A DNA stretch of 6,837 bases, from assembly GCA_019115425.1 (NCBI GenBank), contig DXDO01000051.1, positions 1-6,837 on the forward strand. Reading direction: 5' to 3'. The DNA comes from Candidatus Agathobaculum merdigallinarum (GTDB taxonomy: Bacteria; Bacillota; Clostridia; Oscillospirales; Butyricicoccaceae). The position numbers were made by a program, and so were the translations under genes. The notes beneath the pieces were generated by a model that worked only from the letters and a program-made list of their open reading frames with translations, did not search any database and had not been told where the DNA came from. Below are positions 1 to 6,270 of the stretch, piece by piece. How positions within the stretch are numbered: the first letter of the stretch is position 1; every line of letters begins with the position of its first letter.

Positions 1-61
1 GCTGGTGCTGTCGATCTCCTTCATGTCTCAGGTATCTGGCTTCTTGTATTTCAATTTCTGA
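1..61 (+). CDS. C-terminal end of a probable MBOAT-family membrane O-acyltransferase (partial)
   Basis: Only the last 19 codons are visible (first full codon at 2, TGA at 59-61), reading LVLSISFMSQVSGFLYFNF. The hydrophobic run and the aromatic ending FLYFNF resemble the C-termini of membrane-bound O-acyltransferases of the AlgI/DltB type, which commonly finish in FIYFQF-like residues. Such proteins move acyl groups across the membrane onto extracytoplasmic polymers. The gene ends 31 nt before the next start on the same strand, and the neighbours (carrier protein, SGNH-domain protein) are the usual partners of an MBOAT. The family call therefore rests on a short tail plus context; another polytopic membrane protein is possible. 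Confidence 0.5.
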   Translation, partial: LVLSISFMSQVSGFLYFNF

Positions 62-80
62 TGAAGTCCGTATTGTGTCA

Positions 81-86
81 AGGGGG
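81..86 (+). promoter_or_regulatory. Ribosome binding site that fixes the start at 93
   Basis: AGGGGG lies 6 nt before the ATG at 93. A GTG at 75 is in frame but has no ribosome binding site at a suitable distance, and the purine-rich motif falls inside the extra codons, so ATG 93 is preferred. Confidence 0.65.
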
Positions 87-92
87 AATCCC

Positions 93-1934
93 ATGAAACT
101 TCATAAATGGCTGGCCTTATTCGCCGGCATGTGTGTGGTCACGGCGGCATTGTTTGCCCTGTTCAATGTGGCGGTCGATCCCTTTGGGGTGTTCGGAGAC
201 CGCTTGATGAACTGGTATGCCTACGATATGACCCAGAATCCGCGCGTTGCCAAGCTGGCGTATCTGGAGGAGCACCATGACGACTATGATTCCTATGTGA
301 TCGGCAGCTCCAAGGTCTCTTCGATTTCCTGTGAGAAGCTCAACAATTACATGGATGCGAGTTTTTACAACCTGACCTGGTATGGCGGCAAGCTCGGTGA
401 CGAGGTGGCAGCAGCCTCCTACATTCTGGAAAACTATGAGGTCAAAAATATGGTGCTCCTGCTGGAGCCGCAGAATGCACAGGATTTTATCACAACGACC
501 ACCGACCTCAAGGAGCGCATGCATTATAAGGCTGACGGGTCATCCACGCTTCACTTTTATTTCTCCTATCTGTTTGCCAACCCGAACTACGCGATCGACA
601 AAATTGACGCATGGATAGACCAGGGCTATCTGGTCGAGCCTGCCGCAGTATATATCCCGGAAACTGGCGTATATAACAAACAGCGCCGGGATGTGGAGCC
701 GATCGGCAGCTTGGACGAATATCTGGCAAATAATACGGCGGAATTCGCGGCCCTGCCGACGGTTACCAGCATGCCCTTCATTGAGCAGTGCGTGGAGAGT
801 GTACGGCAGCTCAAGCAGCGGTGCGAAGAAAAAGACGTCAATCTGATTGTATTGATGGCTCCGCAGTACGAAGGAGAGTTTTTAAGTTTCAGTCAGGAGC
901 ATATCAGCCAGCTGTGGCGCGGTTTGGCGGAAGTCGTAGACTTCTGGGATTTCAGCGGACTCAATTCAATCGGTCAGGACCCGCGCTATTTTTATGACAG
1001 CAAGCATTTTCGCAACTGCGTGGGGGATATGGCGCTGGCACGGATCTTTGGGGACGGTTCCGTATATGTGCCCGAGGATTTCGGCACGCTGGTCACAAGC
1101 GAAAATGTTGAGGAGCGGCTGACCGAATTATGGACCCCCGCGGATAGCGTCCAGAACGCCCAGATTCCCATTTTAATGTATCATTCGCTGACGGAGAACC
1201 CTGATGAGGTCTCCAGTATGACGATGACGGTCGATACCTTCCGTTCGCATATGGAGACGCTGTATCAGGCCGGTTATACCGCCATCACTTATGAGGACAT
1301 GAACCGATTCGTCATGGATGGCGCGCCGCTGCCGGACAAGCCGGTCATCATCACGTTTGACGATGGCTACGCCAATAATTTGACGCTGGGCGCGCCGGTC
1401 CTGCAATCCTATGGCTACTGCGCAGAGATTGCGGTGATCGGTTGCTCGGCGGGGAAAGACACCTATAAGGATACCGATACGCCGATGATTCCCCATTTCT
1501 CAATGGAGGAAGCGCAGCCGTGGATCGATGCGGGTGTCATCGCGCTGAATGCGCACTCGTATGATATGCACCAGGTGGCCGAACTGGACGGCGAAAACTG
1601 CCGGAGCGGTGTGCTGCCGCTTCCAGATGAAAGCGAGCAGGAATATATTGCAGCTCTGGAGCAGGATTATGCAGCCCTGTCGGCGGTTATTGATCCGGTC
1701 ATGCCGGATGACGCTGTGCGTGCGTTTACCTACCCGTATGGTAAATATAACGAGATATCTGAGGTCGTGCTGGATACCATGGGCGTAACCGTAACGGTTA
1801 CGACGGAACCCGGGATGGCGGAGGTTGTGCGCGGCTTGCCGCAAAGTATGCGCGTGCTGAACCGCTTCGCTATGACCGAGGAGGTTACCCCACAGGAGCT
1901 GCTCGGCCTTGTGCAGTCGAATAGAAACAACTAA
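93..1934 (+). CDS. Membrane-anchored SGNH-type domain fused to NodB/CE4 polysaccharide deacetylase
   Basis: The predicted protein has 613 residues. An N-terminal hydrophobic segment (about 6-28) should anchor it with both domains outside the cytoplasm. Residues about 35-330 look like an SGNH/DltD-AlgJ-type domain: a GSS motif (71-73, candidate Ser) after a beta-strand-like YDSYVI, and DSKH (302-305), matching the Asp-x-x-His of this fold. Residues about 357-600 form a NodB domain: ILMYHS near 360-365, TFDDG at 421-425 (catalytic and metal Asp), HSYDMH with metal-ligand His 488 and 493, and YPYG at 547-550. CE4 enzymes remove N- or O-acetyl groups from polysaccharides; SGNH partners of MBOATs assist or perform O-acylation. 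Known families give the domain calls; the polymer acted on is not shown. The TAA at 1932-1934 is 26 nt before the carrier-protein start. The usual C-terminal catalytic His motif of CE4 is not obvious. Confidence 0.85.
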   Translation: MKLHKWLALFAGMCVVTAALFALFNVAVDPFGVFGDRLMNWYAYDMTQNPRVAKLAYLEEHHDDYDSYVIGSSKVSSISCEKLNNYMDASFYNLTWYGGKLGDEVAAASYILENYEVKNMVLLLEPQNAQDFITTTTDLKERMHYKADGSSTLHFYFSYLFANPNYAIDKIDAWIDQGYLVEPAAVYIPETGVYNKQRRDVEPIGSLDEYLANNTAEFAALPTVTSMPFIEQCVESVRQLKQRCEEKDVNLIVLMAPQYEGEFLSFSQEHISQLWRGLAEVVDFWDFSGLNSIGQDPRYFYDSKHFRNCVGDMALARIFGDGSVYVPEDFGTLVTSENVEERLTELWTPADSVQNAQIPILMYHSLTENPDEVSSMTMTVDTFRSHMETLYQAGYTAITYEDMNRFVMDGAPLPDKPVIITFDDGYANNLTLGAPVLQSYGYCAEIAVIGCSAGKDTYKDTDTPMIPHFSMEEAQPWIDAGVIALNAHSYDMHQVAELDGENCRSGVLPLPDESEQEYIAALEQDYAALSAVIDPVMPDDAVRAFTYPYGKYNEISEVVLDTMGVTVTVTTEPGMAEVVRGLPQSMRVLNRFAMTEEVTPQELLGLVQSNRNN

Positions 1935-1942
1935 GTGACCAT

Positions 1943-1950
1943 AGAAAGGA
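1943..1950 (+). promoter_or_regulatory. Ribosome binding site of the carrier-protein gene
   Basis: AGAAAGGA ends 10 nt before ATG 1961, in the short gap after the deacetylase gene. It supports independent translation of the small gene within the operon. Confidence 0.55.
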
Positions 1951-1960
1951 TACAGTTATC

Positions 1961-2197
1961 ATGGAAGAAGAAAAGATCATTGCGTTTTTGCAGGAAAAAA
2001 CCTCGTCTGGGGAATTGACCTATGATACGGAGCTTATGAAGAGCGGTCTGGTAAATTCGCTGTTCGCGCTCGAGATCGTGATGTTTGTAGAAAAAACGTT
2101 CAACATCAAGCTCAAACGCAAGGACATTAAGCCGGAGAACTTCAGCACCGTCCGCCGGATCGCGGAGCTGGTTCGTCGGGTAAGGGAAGGAAAATAA
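1961..2197 (+). CDS. Acyl carrier protein, DltC/FkbJ-like
   Basis: This 78-residue acidic protein has the size and layout of a free-standing carrier protein. Helix 1 (about 4-13) is followed by a loop and the motif GLVNSL at 29-34, where Ser33 is the expected attachment site for 4'-phosphopantetheine. The usual Asp before that Ser is Asn32 here. Helix 2 (FALEIVMFVEKTFNI) and a basic stretch KLKRKDI follow, then a final helix RRIAELVRRV. Carrier proteins of this type hold an acyl group as a thioester for a transferase. It sits 3 nt ahead of an FkbH-like gene, the enzyme family that loads glyceryl groups onto dedicated carriers, and downstream of a probable MBOAT. A role in fatty acid synthesis is less likely given the context and the NSL motif. 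Confidence 0.88.
   Translation: MEEEKIIAFLQEKTSSGELTYDTELMKSGLVNSLFALEIVMFVEKTFNIKLKRKDIKPENFSTVRRIAELVRRVREGK
2182..2191 (+). promoter_or_regulatory. Ribosome binding site of the FkbH-like gene
   Basis: AAGGGAAGGA lies inside the last codons of the carrier-protein gene, 9 nt before ATG 2201. This placement suggests translational coupling of the carrier and the enzyme that loads it. Confidence 0.55.
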
Positions 2198-2200
2198 CAC

Positions 2201-3253
2201 ATGGAAGAACAAGCTGCAAAGCAAGTCAAATGCCTGATATGGGACTTGGATAGGACCCTGTGGGAGGGGGTGCTTTCCGAGGGCGGTTCGACCGCGCTGC
2301 GGGAGGGTGTGCGCGAGACGCTCGCCGAACTGGACCGCCGTGGCATCCTGCTGTCCATCGCGAGCAAAAACGAGGCCGCCCCCGCCATGAAAGTCCTGAA
2401 AGATCTGGGGATCGACGATCTTTTCCTCTGTCCGCAGATTTCCTGGGATGATAAAGCGGTCTCTGTCCAGCGCATTATGGAACTGCTCAATCTCAAACCG
2501 GAGGCGATCGCTTTTATTGACGACAATCCGTTTGAGCGGGACGCTGTACAATATCAGCACCCCAAAGTGCGGGTGTATGACGAAAACGCTGTACCCGGCC
2601 TGCTCTCGCTCCCTGAGTTTACGCCGCGTTTTATCACGCCGGATTCCGCGGCGCGGCGGCATATGTACCAAACTGACCTGCTGCGGCAGCAGGCGAAGCA
2701 GACCTTCACCGGCAGCAGCGAGGAGTTCCTCAAAACGCTCCAGATCCATGTTGCAGTAAAGCGCGTCACAGAGGATGATCTGCAGCGCGTGGAGGAGCTG
2801 ACCATCCGCACGCATCAGCTCAATGCAACGGGCTACACATATTCCTATGACGAACTGGTGGAGCTGACGCATTCGCCCCGTCATATCTTCCTGGTGTGCA
2901 GCATGCACGACCGCTACGGCGACAACGGTAAAGTCGGTCTGCTGCTGCTCGAGCACACCAGCGAGGAAGTCATGACGCTCAAGCTGCTGATTGTCTCGTG
3001 CCGTGTGATGTCCTATGGGATCGGCAGCGCGCTGCTGGCCTATGCAATGCAGCTTTCGCACCGCTTGGGGAAAAAGCTGCATGCCGAGTTTTTCCAAACC
3101 GAGCATAACCGCATTATGTATATCACCTATAAAATGGCAGGGTTTGAGGAAATCGAGGAGAATGGCGATCAGCTTCTGCTGTCGTACGCAGGGGAGGAAG
3201 TTCCGACTCCGCCCGCCTATATCATCTGGGATACTTCAGAGGCGGAAGCATGA
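2201..3253 (+). CDS. FkbH-like HAD-IIIC phosphatase / acyltransferase (predicted glyceryl-carrier loading enzyme)
   Basis: The 350-residue protein matches FkbH in length and motif order. The HAD half (about 10-145) shows motif I DLDRT at 15-19 (nucleophile Asp15, acid/base Asp17), motif II around Ser55 in SIASKN, Lys85 in WDDKAVS (motif III) and FIDDNPFERD at 105-114 (motif IV). The C-terminal half carries family hallmarks: RTHQLNATG at 203-211, DRYGDNG at 237-243, SCRV at 266-269 and NRIMYITYKMAGF at 303-315 in a GNAT-like fold. In studied members, 1,3-bisphosphoglycerate is dephosphorylated and its glyceryl group passed through a protein Cys to a carrier protein; Cys267 is a candidate for that Cys. 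Here the adjacent carrier gene is the likely partner. Arg18 replaces the common Asn in DLDNT. The dehydrogenases that turn glyceryl into methoxymalonyl units are absent from the window, so unmodified glyceryl delivery is inferred. Confidence 0.87.
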   Translation: MEEQAAKQVKCLIWDLDRTLWEGVLSEGGSTALREGVRETLAELDRRGILLSIASKNEAAPAMKVLKDLGIDDLFLCPQISWDDKAVSVQRIMELLNLKPEAIAFIDDNPFERDAVQYQHPKVRVYDENAVPGLLSLPEFTPRFITPDSAARRHMYQTDLLRQQAKQTFTGSSEEFLKTLQIHVAVKRVTEDDLQRVEELTIRTHQLNATGYTYSYDELVELTHSPRHIFLVCSMHDRYGDNGKVGLLLLEHTSEEVMTLKLLIVSCRVMSYGIGSALLAYAMQLSHRLGKKLHAEFFQTEHNRIMYITYKMAGFEEIEENGDQLLLSYAGEEVPTPPAYIIWDTSEAEA

Positions 3254-5151
3254 CGTTTTTGTTTACGGTTGCAAGCGTTTTGTTTATCGCGCTTGCCATT
3301 GGCTGGTATACAGAAAAACGCATCATCACGGTGATGCCGCTGATCACCTGTACGGTGGGGCTTCTGCTGTATGTGCTGGCGTTTTTCCACCGGATGTCCT
3401 GGATCGACGGCATTCTGTGGGCAGGCGGTATGATAGCCCTTGCGGTTATGTGCCTCGCAGCAATGCGGCGCGGCCGTACCGCACTTCTGGCCGAACTGCG
3501 TCGGCAGTTTTGCGACACGCATCTTTGGGTCTGCGGGCTGCTTGTTCTGCTTGCGTTTTGGATGCTGCGCGGCGAGATGGTTCTCGAATGGGACGGCTAC
3601 TGCTTCTGGGGGCCGGATACCAAGGGACTATACTTTAACGATGGGTTTGCGCCGCAATACGGCAACGTCGCCCCGAAATTTGGCGATTATACGCCCTTTG
3701 CGCAGCTGATCTGGTGGCTTGGCTCGCATTTTGCCGGGCAGTACAGCGAGCAGTATATTTTCTGGGGCTATTATGCGTTCGGCGCGATACTGCTGTTTCC
3801 GCTGGCGGACCGGTTCCGCGCGCCGGCCGGCCGATGGTATGCGCCGCTGGTATCGCTTATCGCCTGCACCGGCGTTGTGCTGCTGCCGGGCGTAGCGTGT
3901 ACGGCATGGTTTCGCGCGCTTTGCGTGGATCCGCTGATGGCGATGCTGTTCGGTCTGGTTATCAGCCTGATCGTTTGCCGCGATCAGGCACATCCGGTCT
4001 TTTGGCAGATCCAGCTGTTTGTGCTGCTGCTCAGCCTGACGCTGGTTAAATCCATCGGCTTTCTGTGGAGTCTGCTCGCACTGCTGTTTTACTGCATGTG
4101 GTGGCGCGGAAAAAACCGCCGGTGGCGCTTTGTACTGACCTGTGCGGCCGGCATCGGGGTGAGCTATGCAAGCTGGTCGATCTTCTGCCGCGTGATGGTG
4201 CGCTCCAGCGAACTGGTGACAAACTATTTCCCGCAGGCTGCGGCAGAGAGACTTGCCGAGCTGCAAAATGGTACCTTCCTGCAGGCGGGGAACAACCTTG
4301 GATATATCAAATCCTATATTAAGGCTTTTCTGGTCACGCCGATTCATCGAGAAACCACGCTCGCACTCAATCTTTCGCCCGCTATGCTGGTGCTGATTCT
4401 GTTTGTTGGCGCTGCGCTGTTGGGTATATACGGATTTGTACCTCGTAAAAAGCGTGCGCGGCTGTTTGTATTTATGTCGGTTTGCCTCATAGTGATTTAT
4501 CTGGTGCTGTTTGTAGGGCAGATGACGATGTTCTATACGGAGGATCAGTATCTTAATCCAATTTCTGCAGTCACGCTGATGACGCGCTATTGTTCGCCAG
4601 CCCATATGGGGCTTTTGATTTTGCTGATCACGTTTGCTTCGGGCAAGGCGACCGGAGCCGAATCTGCGCCGCCGTCGGGACGACAGATGACTGCCGCAGT
4701 CGCGGCGGGGGCGGTCGTGTTCTCCTGCGCTGCGTATAAGGAGATGGGACGGCGCTTTGTATATGATGAACTCGATACTTCCCGTGTAGAAAAGCGAGCG
4801 GATTTTGCAAACCGGTACAGTGATTTTCTGGATGAAATCAAGCAGGTACCATATCAGCAGGCAGGGCGCCGTGTGCTGCTGTGCCTATACAATGTTGAAT
4901 TCAATCCAATCGTGATCAACGAAGCCTCTCCGGTGTCATTTATCAATATATCGCTTCCGGATGATCCGCAGCAGGCGCTGGCGATGATCGATGAATCATT
5001 GCAGTCCGGTCATGAAGGGTATTTGTATCTGAAGGGCTGCCCAGACGGGTTGGCGGAACTGCTGACTGCGCGAATCCAAGATACAAGCAGTTTTGTCGAG
5101 AACCAGCTGTATGAGATTCTGGACGATGGGGGATTGCGGCCCGTCTCATGA
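3250..5151 (+). CDS. Polytopic membrane protein, probable GT-C-type glycosyltransferase
   Basis: Translation starts at an ATG overlapping the FkbH-like stop (ATGA, 3250-3253), so the two are coupled; AGAGGCGGA at 3238-3246 can serve as ribosome binding site. The 633-residue protein has about 11-13 hydrophobic segments (for example 3-19, 25-46, 53-71, 93-106, 170-185, 197-217, 228-243, 253-284, 293-313, 378-398, 404-423, 450-463, 481-496). A long loop after the fourth segment contains EWDGYCFWGPDTKGLYF (113-129), with acidic residues Glu113 and Asp115 placed as in the first extracytoplasmic loop of GT-C enzymes such as the PMT/ArnT type, which use polyprenyl-phosphate sugars. A soluble tail of about 135 residues follows. 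It is probably the last gene of the operon and could glycosylate the polymer that the upstream genes acylate and deacetylate. Exact family, donor and acceptor are not visible; an O-antigen ligase- or polymerase-like role is the main alternative. Confidence 0.72.
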   Translation: MTFLFTVASVLFIALAIGWYTEKRIITVMPLITCTVGLLLYVLAFFHRMSWIDGILWAGGMIALAVMCLAAMRRGRTALLAELRRQFCDTHLWVCGLLVLLAFWMLRGEMVLEWDGYCFWGPDTKGLYFNDGFAPQYGNVAPKFGDYTPFAQLIWWLGSHFAGQYSEQYIFWGYYAFGAILLFPLADRFRAPAGRWYAPLVSLIACTGVVLLPGVACTAWFRALCVDPLMAMLFGLVISLIVCRDQAHPVFWQIQLFVLLLSLTLVKSIGFLWSLLALLFYCMWWRGKNRRWRFVLTCAAGIGVSYASWSIFCRVMVRSSELVTNYFPQAAAERLAELQNGTFLQAGNNLGYIKSYIKAFLVTPIHRETTLALNLSPAMLVLILFVGAALLGIYGFVPRKKRARLFVFMSVCLIVIYLVLFVGQMTMFYTEDQYLNPISAVTLMTRYCSPAHMGLLILLITFASGKATGAESAPPSGRQMTAAVAAGAVVFSCAAYKEMGRRFVYDELDTSRVEKRADFANRYSDFLDEIKQVPYQQAGRRVLLCLYNVEFNPIVINEASPVSFINISLPDDPQQALAMIDESLQSGHEGYLYLKGCPDGLAELLTARIQDTSSFVENQLYEILDDGGLRPVS

Positions 5152-5223
5152 CATGTGGCGAACCGATGGGGGTCCGCTGTTCCGCAAACCTTCGGGTCAA
5201 AGGCAGTTTTCTTATTACGCAGA

Positions 5224-5275
5224 AATATTATCAGGCGGGAGCGTCCATCCGGATGCTCCCGCCTGATATGATATT
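5224..5275. terminator. Long hairpin, probable bidirectional terminator between convergent genes
   Basis: Arms TATCAGGCGGGAGC (5229-5242) and GCTCCCGCCTGATA (5255-5268) are perfectly complementary over 14 bp. Four more pairs, one G-T, extend the stem to the tetraloop ATCC (5247-5250), giving 18 bp. Beyond a 2-nt bulge (5269-5270), five A-T pairs (5224-5228 with 5271-5275) continue it. It lies 78 nt after the plus-strand operon and about 105 nt after the minus-strand gene. Neither side has a clean run of T directly after the stem, so termination may be less efficient or factor-assisted. Confidence 0.7.
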
Positions 5276-5372
5276 CGAAAAAAGTGCAATCTCTGTAAGT
5301 ATCATTGCATGCAACTCAAAAAACGATGCTTCACAAAGGCGGCAAGTTGTGCCAATGCTTCCTGCACGATAA

Positions 5373-6176
5373 TCAGGCCCGCGTCTCTGTCCCGTCGGCT
5401 TTGAACGGAGCAGGTGCCTGCGCATAGGCAGCTTTTGCCTTGGCCCAGCGGACTTTCCGCGCTTCCGGACTCTCGGTATCAGATGCGGCACGCTTGTCCT
5501 CCGTCTCCGCCTCCGGTCGCTGGATCTGTTCCGGCGTTTCGGAGCTGACAGTCTCTTGCTCCGTCCGGTTGGAATCCTCCGACGGGGGAGAGGGGATATC
5601 CACCGCGTCCTGATTGGCTTGCGCCTCCTCGGCCCGATTGGGCAGCTTCGCGAATTCGCCGCTGGACACAAATTCCTGGGTACTCTCGGCCACACGATCC
5701 ACCCGCTGTTTCTCCGTCATGGCGATCTTCAGCTTCTTGGACAGCGGGATATGGGGATTATGCTCCACCGCCTGTATTTTGGTCAGGGAAGCGTTGACAC
5801 GGGTCATCTGCAGCCGCTCTACTTCCTCCTGAGTCTTACACCGGCGAAGCTCCCGCTCATAGGCTTTCTGCTCCTGTTCCAGATTTATCAACTCCCGATA
5901 GGCTTCTGGATCATGCTCGCGCAGATAGTCCCGCTCTTTCAGGGTCAGCTCACCACCAGCTTCCAGCTTCTGGTGGATTTTGCGCAGTGTATCATCCCCG
6001 CGCTCCCCAGAGGAGGCCTCCGCCTCCAGTGTCTGGCGCAGGGAGCTATCCAGCCAGTCCTCCAGAGAGCCGCCCTTGGCATTATAATTCCCCGTCTGCT
6101 GCTTCAGCGTCCACTGGCTTTGGAGCTTCAGATTCTTGATATAACGGTTCATGTTTCCAATCGACAAAAGATCCAT
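5373..6176 (-). CDS. Unrecognised charged, coiled-coil-like cytoplasmic protein
   Basis: The 267-residue protein is not recognised. Start ATG (6176-6174) is chosen because AAAGGAGG (6193-6186) sits 9 nt upstream; the frame is open to 6284, but the extra 36 codons span that site. It has no membrane segment or signal peptide. Residues 1-45 (starting MDLLSIGNMNRYIKNLK) are mixed and conserved-looking. Residues about 62-168 are rich in Glu, Lys, Arg and Leu and likely alpha-helical or coiled coil, including KLKIAMTEKQRVDRVAE near 148-164. Residues about 183-238 are acidic, Pro/Ser/Thr/Glu-rich and probably disordered. The C-terminus is basic and Ala-rich. It converges on the glycan operon and lies just downstream of decayed mobile DNA, so it may be cargo of, or residue from, an integrated element. 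No function is proposed. Confidence 0.72.
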   Translation of the reverse strand: MDLLSIGNMNRYIKNLKLQSQWTLKQQTGNYNAKGGSLEDWLDSSLRQTLEAEASSGERGDDTLRKIHQKLEAGGELTLKERDYLREHDPEAYRELINLEQEQKAYERELRRCKTQEEVERLQMTRVNASLTKIQAVEHNPHIPLSKKLKIAMTEKQRVDRVAESTQEFVSSGEFAKLPNRAEEAQANQDAVDIPSPPSEDSNRTEQETVSSETPEQIQRPEAETEDKRAASDTESPEARKVRWAKAKAAYAQAPAPFKADGTETRA

Positions 6177-6185
6177 CGTGTCTGT

Positions 6186-6193
6186 CCTCCTTT
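6186..6193 (-). promoter_or_regulatory. Strong ribosome binding site deciding the start at 6176
   Basis: On the minus strand AAAGGAGG, a near-perfect anti-Shine-Dalgarno match, is 9 nt before the ATG at 6176. It lies inside the alternative longer reading frame, which makes the longer start unlikely. Confidence 0.75.
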
Positions 6194-6270
6194 CGACCAT
6201 TGACTTACTGTTATATAGATGACTTTGCTGCTCTGGGCGCTTACCCTGCCTTATGGACCAGATAAATCGC

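Noticed and set aside
75..92. Upstream GTG start for the SGNH/deacetylase gene
   Set aside because: The six extra codons contain the AGGGGG ribosome binding site of ATG 93 and add polar residues before the membrane anchor.
1931..3106. Long minus-strand frame opposite the carrier and FkbH-like genes
   Set aside because: It covers two well-identified genes and their intergenic site and shows no motif of its own.
3628..4605. Long minus-strand frame opposite the GT-C-like gene
   Set aside because: The opposite strand encodes a clear polytopic membrane protein, and this frame is Gln/His/Arg-rich as expected for its shadow.
5305..5314. Palindrome TTGCATGCAA in the intergenic region
   Set aside because: Ten bases is short enough to be chance, and it has no promoter context or repeat partner in the window.
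5148..5372. Small plus-strand frame after the GT-C-like gene
   Set aside because: It runs straight through the hairpin, has no ribosome binding site and shows no protein-like composition.
5556..6203. Long plus-strand frame opposite the coiled-coil gene
   Set aside because: It is antisense to a gene with a strong ribosome binding site, and its His/Leu/Arg-rich composition is typical of a mirrored frame.
6177..6240. Promoter for the coiled-coil gene (TATATAAC on the minus strand)
   Set aside because: A -10-like sequence is present, but no acceptable -35 element lies 16-18 nt upstream.
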